64,000 bases of DNA from Reticulitermes lucifugus (Eukaryota; Arthropoda; Insecta; Blattodea; Rhinotermitidae): positions 26,069-90,068 of the forward strand of contig JAKCWW010000834.1 of the NCBI GenBank assembly GCA_026260175.1. Reading direction: 5' to 3'. This document shows, one piece after another, positions 47,353 through 57,843 of the stretch. Each line of letters opens with the position of its first letter. Position 1 is the stretch's first letter. A program made the position numbers and the translations under genes. Below the pieces are notes generated by a model. The model saw nothing but the letters and a program-made list of their open reading frames with translations, ran no database searches and had not been told where the DNA came from.

Positions 47353-47904
47353 CACTGACGTCAGTTGTATCGACACACTTGTAACAGGGCTGTTACGAAC
47401 AGACCAGTTTCCACCAAACTTAGTTAAACCAGAGAGGAGTAAATGTTACTGTACATTTACAGATTTTCTTAAGTTGATTTGTCTTGAAATTAGTTTACTT
47501 TGTGGCGTAAATAAGCTTTAGTTTTTCGGGTTTTTACGAGAATTTCTTTTCAAAATATGGTCGAATTTTGGGATTATTCACCTTGTAGAGTACTTAGTTT
47601 ATTCTCAAGTTCATCCGAAATTAGTTTATCATTGAATTACTTTAGATCTTTGATGCAAATACGTTGGGCGTTTAAGTAACAAACGCGACTTTTGTTATAA
47701 CACATACGACATTGTGCCACTTTTGAGATGATCGTGGCGGTACATGCAGAGAGAAGACAGGCGAACGCTCACAGGAATAAGTTGACGCTAGCCGGAATAA
47801 ATCTACGGATTTGGAAGCGGGTGCTGTGTTTAATCCAAGTGAGCATCAGCTTTCCTCCCGCCCTTGCCTAGAGGAGTTAAGCTCTCGGAACCTCGAGTTT
47901 AGTG

Positions 47905-48130
47905 ACGCTCCACCACCCCCTCTTACTCCTATCTCTTTTCATCTACTACTTCCATCTCCTTTCTTTTATTCTATCTCCTTTCCGTTCTCCACATCCTATG
48001 TATTTCCGTTACTCTTTTCAACGCTCTATTTCCTTTCTGCATTTTCTTCTTCTGGTTCACTAGTTACCCTTTCTTACTCTTCCATTCATCCACATCTATC
48101 TCTTTCTCTCTCTTCCTCTTCCTCTTCAGC
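47905..48130. repeat. Pyrimidine-rich low-complexity tract
   Basis: About 225 bp dominated by CT, TTC and TCC on the plus strand, with TCTCTTCCTCTTCCTCTTC at its right end. Confidence 0.8.
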
Positions 48131-48248
48131 CCCGTGAGCTCTTGCTAAAATAAAAAAGAGCCTAGTTTCTACTCCATTAAACACTGAATTCTGGAACCAC
48201 AGACCATCCGTCTCCTACAAATATAATAAGAACAGACAAACCAAACAA

Positions 48249-48289
48249 CAGAGCGACGTTTCGTAAGAGCAACACTCTACTTCGTTACG
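48249..48289 (-). ncRNA. Possible decayed hammerhead-like motif
   Basis: The minus strand has GTAACGA at the core position, stem II GTAGAG/CTCTTAC around TGTTG, then GAAACGTC with the ACGT stem III and GTC, then GCTCTG. Stem I has lost its 5' partner and G5 is changed, so the match is partial. Confidence 0.3.
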
Positions 48290-50561
48290 TTGTAAATTAA
48301 ACGTTTTTAAAACTTCATTTTTCGTCCTGCCTTTTCTGTGTCGCCTTAGTTGGAAACTCATTAAAATTGTATAGCAAAGACGAACTGCAGCTTTCGTTAA
48401 CTTCAGAAAAGTCAGATTATGTCGCAGTTGTTACAAGAGAATAAATTTAATTTACATTATTGATAGGGATAGCTGTAAGGACACTATCGTGCTACGGAGA
48501 TTCAAGTGCACTTGTGCTGACGCCTTGAGACTGCTTTCATTAGGAGCAGCTGATGATCGTCCAGCATTTTTCTACCGCAGCCCGGAAATATTTATGAAGT
48601 TAAATATCGCCTTTTCAAAAGAGGGGTTCTTTTGACACAGTCCTTCAGTCACAGAAAATATTCCAAAATTCCTGTAACAAACTTTATTAGATTAACTAAC
48701 ATATATTTACTTAATAAATTATTTATAATTCTGATAATGAATTTTTACTGCAAGCAGGTTGCTTAGAGTACCTGGTTCATTAATGAAGGACTGTACAGAT
48801 TTGCATGACGTCAATTTCCGTAATTTGTTAATATATGTAGGTCTGATCATGGGAAATTGGTGGAATTATAATGACGCGAAAAACCGATGTACTTGGAAAA
48901 ATGGCGGTTCCATTGCCGCTTTGTTCGCCACAAGCCTTACATGATGTGACATTAAATCGAATGTAGACCCCCGCTGTAAGAAGCCGACGACTAATCGCCT
49001 GAATCATGGCACGGCCCGGATTTGTCTTTTGCGAAAAGGAATTTTCTTTGAATCTGCATTTTTCAAATTTCCCTGTTTCAGGTTATTTCTTAAAAACGTA
49101 ACGCAGCTAATAAAGTGCACTTTATTCTAACAAAATGATTTGTATCTTAAGATTAAAATTACAATCCCCTATCTGTTGTTTGTGTCTGAGAAATGTGTTG
49201 CGGACTGCATGCGTCCTAGGCACTCGTGTTTGGAAACGTATTAAAATGTGTACGTTGAATGGCATTTTAGGCGTAAAATTTTAAAATATGAAATAGTACA
49301 GTCTTTGAAACTTTCCGAAGTAACATATTTCACATTTCGTTCATTTTACTTTACAAACTGATAAGTGGAATAATTCGAGCATTATAGCTATTGTTGTGGT
49401 GAGGGGTGAATATTCCGATTCAATATAACGAAGGACTTTCCATTCCAGGTGAGCTCATACTTTGAAAAGACGATCCTTTGTTATGGTACTGCGTTATGCA
49501 GTGACGCGCAGAAACATGTTCTAAGTGTGTAGGGTTGTTTCTAACAATATTCATAACTGTCTAACATGTAAGAGTAATATAAAGTGAAATAAATATACGC
49601 AATATAGTAAGTGTGTGATGTGTAAAAACGCAGACATTTATAAAGAAATCAGAAGCCTTCGTAAAAATGACTGTCTGGGGCGCATACTTCGATCACCCAG
49701 TGGAATCGTAGGATAGTAGTGTCAGATATACTGATGTAATCATAATTCACTTGAACTAAATACAGCATAAGGGCAATTACCTTTGCTGCAGTTTAACAAC
49801 TCAAAAGCACGATTGATTATTAAATATGATTATTTGACAAAATATATTTCATATATACCTCTTGTTTATACAATACGCACAGTGTAATTCGCAACTAATA
49901 TAGTTAACTAGCAATTACCTTTCCACCTACCAAATTGTAGCGGCAAGTATTTAGTTGTTACACATAGACCGCCTGTCTAGCACGCAGTTTGATAAGATAT
50001 GTACTTTATTATATTGCTTTCAACATTTGTATTAGAAAGAAGGGGGAAAAAAGCGTCCTGCTTGGTAAGAGATGTATCACACAGTAGGCTTGACGAAAAC
50101 TGTGTACTAATAAGCTAGGATGTTTGAGTTTTGTCCGAAATTCATGTTAGTCACGTTTCTTGCATATCTTTGACCTTAAAGATACTGACTCTAATATTGT
50201 TTTTGCAGTTCATCAGATATCTGATTTACATAGAAGTAACTCCAATAAGAGGACACACTCCCCGGTTTGAAGTATGTGAAAAATAATGCGTGGATTGTGT
50301 AACAAACTTCGGGACTGTGCACCGGTTTAGAAAGAATTACCTCCATTGGCCCTTAGTGTAAAGTTTCCGATGTTCTGTTTCTTCACACTTGAGTGCAACT
50401 TGCCAGTATCAGGTTTTATGTAAATCCGATGAGCTGATTATCGACTTATAACATACAGAAAACCAGGGCGAATATTATAGGCACATTATTGATATTAGCA
50501 AGTAATACCAACAGAGTACACAGTTAAAAATAATATTCATTAATCTAAAATATACATCTTT

Positions 50562-50592
50562 CATCATGCCGCCTTCATCAGGGATCATATGA
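50562..50592 (-). ncRNA. Possible core half of a hammerhead-like motif
   Basis: The minus strand reads CCCTGATGAAGGCGGCATGATG and then AAAGATG where CCGAAACATG would be expected. Only the CTGATGA half is intact. It lies about 190 bp left of the PLE foldback at 50781. Confidence 0.22.
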
Positions 50593-50774
50593 ATATATAT
50601 GCAGAGACATTTAGACCACGCAATTTGAGTAAAGAAACCCGTTACTCTTTTAACTACATAGGCCAGAGTCTTAAAACTCTAAGTAACACATATGTATGTT
50701 AAAAATATCACAAAAAATATTGATTATTATATTATTGCCTCAAGATGAATGGATGTGTGGCATGTGACAAGTTT

Positions 50775-50898
50775 CATTGACATACCTTGTTCATTAGGTC
50801 GTATTTTTCATGGTGTAGGCTGTACCGTTTTTGTGTGCGTCTGATACTGTAGTATGCGTACTATGGATGGCTTGCGTACAGGTCAGGTTGGTGGGTGG
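50775..50898 (-). mobile_element. Penelope-like element fragment, inverted arm plus spacer
   Basis: Positions 50781-50872 are the reverse complement of 50899-50990 with very few mismatches, separated by a 26-bp spacer (50873-50898, TGCGTACAGGTCAGGTTGG..). The arm runs past the exon end into the first 5 bp of the intron (CATAC, the complement of GTATG), then TTTCATT matches further intron sequence after a 6-bp deletion. So the inverted piece was copied from an unspliced template. Confidence 0.75.
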
Positions 50899-50985
50899 AG
50901 CCATCCATAGTATGCATACTACAGTATCAGACGCACACACAAACGGTACAGCCTACACCATGAAAAATACGACCTAATGAACAAG

Positions 50986-51068
50986 GTATGTCATCCATAA
51001 TGAAATATAATATAATATATTAATATATGAACACCTATAATTGTTCTAATTACTGTAATTATTTACAG
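50986..51068 (+). other. Putative 83-bp spliceosomal intron inside the element
   Basis: GTATGTCATCC.. to ..TTATTTACAG interrupts AATGAACAAG and ATAAACCAGT, which are directly joined at 39199/39200. The donor (AAG|GTATGT) and acceptor (TTTACAG) are canonical, and the size is typical for small insect introns. Introns retained in genomic copies are a published peculiarity of Penelope-like elements. Excision at the other locus is inferred from the clean junction. Confidence 0.75.
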
Positions 51069-51216
51069 ATAAACCAGTACCATGCATCAATACAATACCT
51101 ACGAAAACATTAACTTATTATTTTAGCACGAATAACAAACAGTGTCTGTGCATACCAAGCAGTTGAAAAGTGAAAACGCTTGCCTGAAAGTGAACCAATG
51201 TAAAAGACGTTTTAAT

Positions 51217-51334
51217 ATATGCAGTTTTAACGACAATAAACCCCTGAAGATGGCTCTATAAGAGCCGAAACATATATATGCAGTTTTAACGACAATAAAC
51301 CCCTGAAGATGGCTCTATAAGAGCCGAAACATAT
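51217..51334 (+). repeat. 59-bp tandem duplication of the hammerhead region
   Basis: ATATGCAGTTTTAACGAC starts at 51217 and again at 51276, and each copy runs through the ribozyme to GAAACATAT. The join falls inside the stem III palindrome (ACATAT/ATATGC), so microhomology at TATAT probably produced it. Confidence 0.92.
51238..51275 (+). ncRNA. Truncated hammerhead motif (first tandem unit)
   Basis: Core CTGAAGA (51244-51250), extra T, stem II GGCTC..GAGCC and GAAACATAT are intact. Stem III then runs into ATATGCAG, so the GTC cleavage triplet and the 3' side of stem I are missing. It should not cleave at its own site. Confidence 0.75.
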
Positions 51335-51343
51335 GTCGGGTTT
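51297..51343 (+). ncRNA. Hammerhead ribozyme, minimal type I (PLE)
   Basis: Stem I AAACCC (51297-51302) with GGGTTT (51338-51343), core CTGAAGA (51303-51309), extra T, perfect stem II GGCTC/GAGCC, GAAA (51326-51329), ACATATGT stem III and GTC ending at 51337. It differs from the 39-kb copies at the variable N7 position (A instead of G), which leaves the core intact. It is one of the two best candidates in the window. Confidence 0.8.
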
Positions 51344-51424
51344 TAAAAAGTTTTTAAGTATGTTTTAAAAGACTATACAGTTTTTTAAATAAAGTTGCAT
51401 CCAGTTGGTGTATGTAAATAGTGG

Positions 51425-52284
51425 TTGTTACTTCTGTTTAATGATTTTGCTGATTCGAATATGTAAAAAGTTTCATCGTACTGCTATCCTTATTTAATAG
51501 TAACGTAAAGTTTAACCAGGTTCAGTAATCCACATACCACTATTCTTTTCAGTGTTTCCTACAATTTAATTTTCTTGCCTTTCGTCACAATATCCCGTGT
51601 TTCCCTTGCTCTCCATCCTCCATTCTTTTGTCTTCTCCTATTCTTTCGCAGTCTTTGTTCCTGTTCACTGCACGCCGATGTGTTTTACAGTAGAAAGTCA
51701 AACGCAGAAGCTCCAACCCTCACTTTCCTCTGTACTTCGTATGTTCCATGAAAGAGATACGTGCATCTTTTATGTTAAAGTAATTGGGAAAACTGATAAT
51801 ATTGTCGGAAATTTGGACAGAATTCAAGAAGGCTTATTACTAAACCAGATAAATACTGTGGCATGTAAACGAAACGTACAGAGTGAACGAAAAATGCACG
51901 GCTAATACTACAGAAGGTGCATGTGCACTGCAATACAAGAAAAAATGTTTTATGCCTTCTGAATCGTGTTTAAAGCAGCCTTATTTCAAGCTGCATGACA
52001 GTAGTCCAACTTACCACACGTTTTCTTTAACATGTAGTTTACCATCACCTTCTTATCTAACCCGCGTCTCATTTATTAGTGTATGTATTTGACGACGCTG
52101 AACTCTGGTTACATAGCGTTCAGTGACAGACTGGCGAATAATGAGTTTTAAAGAATATAGAAGAAAACGCTGTATGCGAAATTTATTATTATCCGCCGGT
52201 GATATGGATGCTTGAAAAAAGGCCTAAATCTTCGTAGCATTGGAAAACGAGTTCCGGAATAAAATTCAGGATTAATAACCGCTA
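51425..52284. other. No gene recognised
   Basis: Holds a 102-codon frame (51597-51905, +) that is not recognised. No repeats seen. Confidence 0.5.
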
Positions 52285-52558
52285 TATCTTGACATGCCGA
52301 TCCAAATGGCCGCGCGGTCTAAGGCCTGGGTCTGCAGCCGCTCACTTGTGGGATTGCTGGTTCGAATCCCGCCTGGGGCATCGAAGTCTGTCTCTTGTGA
52401 GTGTTGTGTGTGTTTAGGTATAGATCTCTGCGTCGGGCTGATCATTCGTCCAGAGGAGTCCTCCAGAGTATGTTGTGTCTGAGTGTGATCGTGAAGCCTC
52501 GATAACGAGGAGGCCTTGGCCCAGTAGATGTTGTTGGGCCATGGAAAAATTATCTTGA
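52285..52558 (+). mobile_element. tRNA-derived SINE with 8-bp target-site duplications
   Basis: The element occupies about 52293-52550 and is flanked by TATCTTGA (52285-52292 and 52551-52558). The head has A box TGGCCGCGCGGTCTAAGGC (52307-52325) and B box GGTTCGAATCCCGCC (52359-52373), closest to a leucine- or serine-type tRNA. Acceptor arms do not pair, so it is not a functional tRNA. The body runs through TCTCTGCGTCGGGCTGATC and CCTCGATAACGAGGAGGCC to a TTGTTGGGCCATGG-AAAAAT end. The antisense frame includes APGGIRTSNP, a pseudo-peptide I recall from cockroach SINEs. Confidence 0.85.
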
Positions 52559-55271
52559 TATTTTTGTGTTTAGATGTGCCAATGAATGCGTCCATTTTTA
52601 GGTTTACCGACTGGATATTTGTTCTAATGTTACGGCTAAACGATGTATGCCGTTCCACTCCGTGCTGCTTTCTCTCATCTCACCTGTAATACTATCTGGT
52701 GAAGAGTAAAAATTACTATCCGTAAGTTGCCGTCACTAAAATTTCCCCAATTTCTGTGAATAAAACTAAATCGAACAACACAAATCGAACGTTACGGTTC
52801 AGTGGTTAGCGGTCCTACTTCATATTCAAGAAGCAATATTTTTAAATCTCTACCCCTGGAACTATTATATTGGCTGGAGATCTGCTATTAGTTTTCTCAG
52901 TAACCGTACCGGAAATTCAAAGAATTTCACAGCAACAACCTTCCACAAATGAATTTTATTTTTTCGCATATCAGTAGCCCATATATACATACATATGAAT
53001 GCGCATTTACGAGTATATGTGCATGCACATAAACGTTTACTCCGAGAACTTGAGGGAAAGATACCAACTGGGTAACCAAGATACACGTAGAGTATAGAGA
53101 GTGAGAAGTGAAATTTGTTAATGTGACACAGAACAGGTAATAGTATCAGAATTTTACTGCTGCGGTAATAAAGTTTCGAGATCCATTAAGAAACCTGAAA
53201 TGTTTGCCGATCTCATTGACTGTTTTTTTTAAAGAACTATACTTCTTGGAGTAACTTGTTTCACATTCTTAATTTCTGGACCTTAGAAGAAGAAGGATGT
53301 GGTGCAATTTTATATTTGCGATAGTACATAATTTTTCTTAGAGCAGTATGTGACTTAGGCCCTACTGTTGTTTAATTCTTGGTCCAGCTACACTGGGACA
53401 GTATTTGGACTTACAGACTTCTGCGTCTGAAAGAGCTTGAAATTCGAAGACGATTGATGTATTATCGCAAACATGATAAAATTGGACTTACACCCTTTTG
53501 CTTCTCACGGTGACAGTTTATGAAGCTTTCTTAAAAAGAATTAGAAATTGTACCATTGGGAATGTTTGTGGTTTACTTCGTAAAATGTTCCGTCTTTCCT
53601 CTCATGGAGCTGATTAAAGTATCAGTTATGTCAGCCTGTTCCCTGCTTTGATTTTCATCAGGTAATTGCCCAATAAGGACCAGTTACATTTGTATGTTAA
53701 ACGCAACAACAGAGTCACGTTCCTCGATTTTGCTTCTGCAGTGGGAAGGGGCTTATTCCTGATGATGAATAGCCGATGTTCGCGGAGAGAGTGCAGCTCC
53801 TGGTGGCTAAAGAAGACGCATTATTCAATGATCTGCCATTGCAGATGACACGAGCGGCATCGCCTGGAAAGGAGAGGGGGACTCAAGTGGGGAAGTTATT
53901 TGGCTTAAAGCCGACGGATGTCATACCTCACAGGCGTATAAGTTCATTCTAAACCAAAGTTTCTTCAATATAAATTGGACGCTTCGCATGTCAACTCATC
54001 TTCCGAGACATAACGTCGCTCGAGGATAAATTGAAGCAGTCGCCTTACTTGTGTAGTGCTTGAAGTGATGTCGTGGGCCATAACACTTTGTTTTCAAGAC
54101 TTCGTGAGAGACATTCATTAACCCTTCGAAGATTAACTGGTTAGTGCATGTACTGCCATGTTTAACGCTAAAATCTCTATATTTTACATATAGAAAGTAC
54201 TTCAGTGTTCCGTATTGTTCTCACAGTATGTACAGATCATTTTCGTAAACATATTTTATATATTGATATTCTTAATTCAGGAACGCAGTGTTCTCTGCGA
54301 GGTATGATATGAATTTTTTTGCAAGTATGTTAAGGTCCATACATTTTGGACTTAAGGCGGTTGATAATCTGAGATGCGTGAACCTTCTCATAGAGGAATT
54401 CCCTTCTTGATGTTTAAACTTTTAATGACCCTGGAGTTAGAAACCAACTACTGGCTAAACCGGAGGGATTTTTATTTATAGCAGCCTTAAACGTATTTAC
54501 TGGTGTGTGGTGCATCGAGGTCGGAATTGAAGGCTTAATATGTGTGAAGTTACGAATCTTTCAATCCAAAATAATATAAGAATATCTAGGATCACCTCTC
54601 TGAAAAATTACAATTACAAACACATGAAGTAATTTTTGTTTTTTACGGAATTCAGGGTGGTTCACCATGTTAATATAAACCTGTAATTGGGCGTAAACCT
54701 TAGGAAAATAAAGTCACTCCACACACACACACACACACACGAACACACTACTTCTCAAAGACCAAATTTAGTATTCCTCCCCCCACAGGTAAGTGCATAC
54801 CTCCACCAAGTGTAAAATTTCAATGAATTATTAAGACTAAAATTTTCCACGCTTTTCTCTTTTCCTCGTATGTGTTAAATAATCTGTTTATATTGCCCAA
54901 ATGATAACAGGTAAAAATTTTAAATTGTGTATTGTGGAACTTAAAACGTATAGCTACTTTTTATTTAATTCCTTTTGAAAAAGGTGTGGAGCACTGCCAT
55001 TTTTATTCTACTGTATATTTGAACCCTTTAAAGCACAGCGTTAACTGTGGAACTACCGTCTGCTCTATCGTACAGTGTATAATATTTAACAGGGGCATTC
55101 GACAGGAGATTGAATGAAATACTATCATATGTACGTATGTTAATAAAGAGTTGTGTTTACAGTTAAAAGCTTCTGTACTTATTCCAAAACTAAATGAATT
55201 CAAGCAGTGCATTATTATCTATCGATCTGCTTCCCGTGTTATGGTATAAGGTTGCATAACTCAGTTTCTGA
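52559..55271. other. No gene recognised
   Basis: Contains a CA microsatellite (54720-54740). A tRNA-like CGGTTCAGTGGTTAGCGG near 52794 lacks a good B box. Open frames are at most 73 codons. Confidence 0.5.
54720..54740. repeat. CA microsatellite
   Basis: About ten AC units followed by GAACACAC. Confidence 0.9.
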
Positions 55272-55318
55272 TTACTGCTACCATACGGTGGTATAGTACC
55301 ACCGCATGGTAGCAGTAA
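55272..55318. repeat. Near-perfect 22-bp-arm palindrome
   Basis: TTACTGCTACCATACGGTGG.. (55272-55293), a 3-nt TAG spacer, then TACCACCGCATGGTAGCAG.. (55297-55318). There is a single mismatch (A against G). It has no flanking repeat. It may be a foldback scar, a hairpin RNA or a protein-binding dyad. Confidence 0.92.
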
Positions 55319-57731
55319 ATGGAATATAGTTGATTATATAGTAGCGGCAGTTTCTGGGACGGTGTTTACTTCTGTATCACAAAAGAATGCTGCTTATTTT
55401 ACTAAGCATTATTCTCTCTGTTTTATGTTACAAACGAAGAACTTTTTCAGGGGTTTACACTTTATTAAACCACCATGAAAATGAAGTTCACAACTGTGTT
55501 ATTAATGTAAGAAATACAAAGTCACATCGTTATAATAACCAACAGGAAATCAAAGGTCCAACTGTGATGTCAGTTCACTACAAGGCAATATCTAACAAAC
55601 AAGACGTAAGTGAAAAAGAGGGGCAATGTACGTAACGTAACATTGTTCCACGTTCGCGTAGCGTTTATATTTCCTCGGCTACACTAACAGCTTGATAACA
55701 TTTCATTGGAAGAGAGCACTTTTCTGGCAATTTATTTTCGCTGGCAAAATTGAAACTTACTGAGTTCTTCATGTAAAGTGTCCGGTAAGTTTGACATATT
55801 TTAACGAAATTTGGATTATCTGGACAGATCTTTATAAAAGTTCCCAATATCAGATATCATAGAAATTTGTCTAGTGGGAGCCGCGCTGATACATGCGGGC
55901 GAATATATGAACGGGGAGACAAGCATGAGGAAGGAAGGATATGACGAAGACAAAAAGTGTTCTTGGCGACTAGGCAAAAGCGCCTAGAAAATGAAGTCAA
56001 CAAAGTGATAATTCTTATTCAGTTTTCTTAAGGCCTTTATTACGGTACGATGTTTCATATCCCGGTTTAATGATGAGAAATATGCACTACCATTAACATT
56101 TTTAGGTTTTTTATATTTGCACATAAAAATGGCATATTTCACACGAAAATATTTTGAAAAGTAATAATATACAATGAAAATCTGCTTTATCTGTCAGGAG
56201 CTGACAGAAAATTAATTACTTTGAACAGAAAAAAATTTCTTATTGAAGCTGTTACTGAACGTTACTTGAAGAAGGAGATCTACAAATATAATGAACATTT
56301 TAATAACTTTCAACATATAAACGTTGATTTTTAATTTAAGTTACCATAGGATTTTTTTACGTATAGGGAAGGACTTCGTCTACCGAATTGGCAAAAGTGT
56401 AAAATTCTTTGAATTTATTGTTTACTTTCTAATTTCGGATAACAGTTATTATTGTAGGCCTATTCAGTGCAACATAATCACATTCGAAAGGCAATACTTC
56501 TGCAATCAGAAACATAAATACTCGACATGTAAGTTATAACACGTGAAAGACAATTTGTAAATATAATGATTTAAATTTGTTTCTGGGCTTTAAATGCAGT
56601 GAAAATCTAAGAAGTTTAAGTACTTGATTCATATCGAAATGTTTTTTTCTTATGGTTAGTATCTGGTTGCAAATCTTCAAGTGCATTATTAAATACTGTT
56701 ACGTAATACAATAAAATGATAACAAACAATCCCACATTTCAGAATAAGAGGTATTTTTTCCAAAATCGATAAAAATGGCACATAAATAAATTTGCTCAAA
56801 TCCCTCTTCGTTGGATATTATTAAATATCTTATACGCTCGAATAAATTATGGATACTCTTCCTTTGCAGACGTCGTCGAAGGCTGTAACTCTCTTGGTGT
56901 TCTTACGTAATCCAACAACAGACTCGCATTGAGCGATTTAGAGATCCGGAGTCTTCTTTCAACAAATCCCCGACTAAGGAAGCCTTTTTTTTTCACTCAG
57001 CAGAACTTGCGACTCACCCGTGGAAAACTTCTCAGGGCGACTCAATTCCAAAGGATAGCTAAAAGATAGGCTGTCGAAGTAGAACTGTAGTCGGTATCGG
57101 AGATTGCACTTCCTTCTGAGTTGTCTTTTCGTTGTATTCGTACTTTAAGTTGCATTTTCTTTGCTTTTTACGTCACGTGATCTTCCCATGAGTTTAGATT
57201 CAGCCAGGGATTGAAGATTTACTCAACTAAGGATTTAAGATTTGTTATTCAAATTATGTCTAACCATTTGAAGTATGTAAAAGGAAACGACTGCATTCAT
57301 TAGGTTTCTAGGTTTGAAGTTTGGGAAAAAGGTCGCCAACACACGACACTGTAATACAGCAGTGCAATGTACGCAGCATGTGTGACGTTGCACAGGACGA
57401 AGGATAATTGTTTTTCGTGCTGGGTGTGTCGGTTTTTGTTACTATCTCTGATTGGTTGGTTGGTCTATCTGTCGTTCCTTTGGTTGGTTTTTTCTGTTGT
57501 GGTATCCTTTCAGTCATTTTTGGTTGGTTTCCACACATCTGAACGACGGTTTAACAGACATTTCGACAATTAAACAAAGCCCTGGTCAGACTAATTATCC
57601 TGAAAGTCTACGTTTCGTAGATTTACTTTCTCTCTCTCCGTCCTCAGAAACAGCACAAAGAAAAGCTTAGCTGTACGGCCCGTTACATAAAATTAATATT
57701 ATCAGAAAATGGAGGAAGTCAAGTGTATAAT

Positions 57732-57756
57732 AATTCAATTCAATTCAATTCAATTC
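57732..57756. repeat. (AATTC)5 tandem repeat
   Basis: Five perfect AATTC units. Confidence 0.97.
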
Positions 57757-57813
57757 TAGTTCATTAATGTGCCGAGTCAACAACCAGATGGTCAATTACA
57801 GAAACAGTACAAC

Positions 57814-57843
57814 ATAATGATAATAATAATAATAATAATAATA
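57814..57843. repeat. (TAA)n microsatellite
   Basis: A TAATGATAATAATAA.. run of about ten units. Confidence 0.95.

Larger units (their letters stand above)
47353..50561. other. No gene recognised (3.2 kb)
   Basis: A pyrimidine-rich tract (47905-48130) creates a 108-codon serine- and proline-rich frame that is low complexity. No other feature apart from the possible motif at 48249. Confidence 0.5.
50899..51424 (+). mobile_element. Penelope-like element terminal fragment, forward arm (intron-containing)
   Basis: Same order as the 39-kb copy: CACACAAACGGTACAGCC, CCATGAAAAATACGACC, AATGAACAAG, intron, ATAAACCAGTACCATGC, TTAGCACGAATAAC, GTGAACCAATGTAAAAGACG, two hammerhead units, ACTATACAGTTTTTTAAATA and the terminal GCATCCAGTTGGTGTATG..AATAGTG. 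No polymerase region is left. The copy diverges from the 39-kb one at scattered sites, so they are separate insertions and not a recent segmental duplication. Confidence 0.78.

Noticed and set aside
47811-48137. 108-codon serine- and proline-rich protein
   Set aside because: Low-complexity product of a pyrimidine-rich tract.
52293-52382. Functional tRNA gene
   Set aside because: A and B boxes are good, but the acceptor ends do not pair and the unit continues into a SINE body with target-site duplications.
52790-52860. tRNA-like GTTCAGTGGTTAGCGG
   Set aside because: The expected B box is only TTTAAATCTC. Evidence too thin.
57545-57600. Hammerhead-like reading of GACATTTCGACAATTAAAC on the minus strand
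   Set aside because: The core reads CTGACCA, GAAAC is GAAAT, and stem I does not pair. Too many departures.
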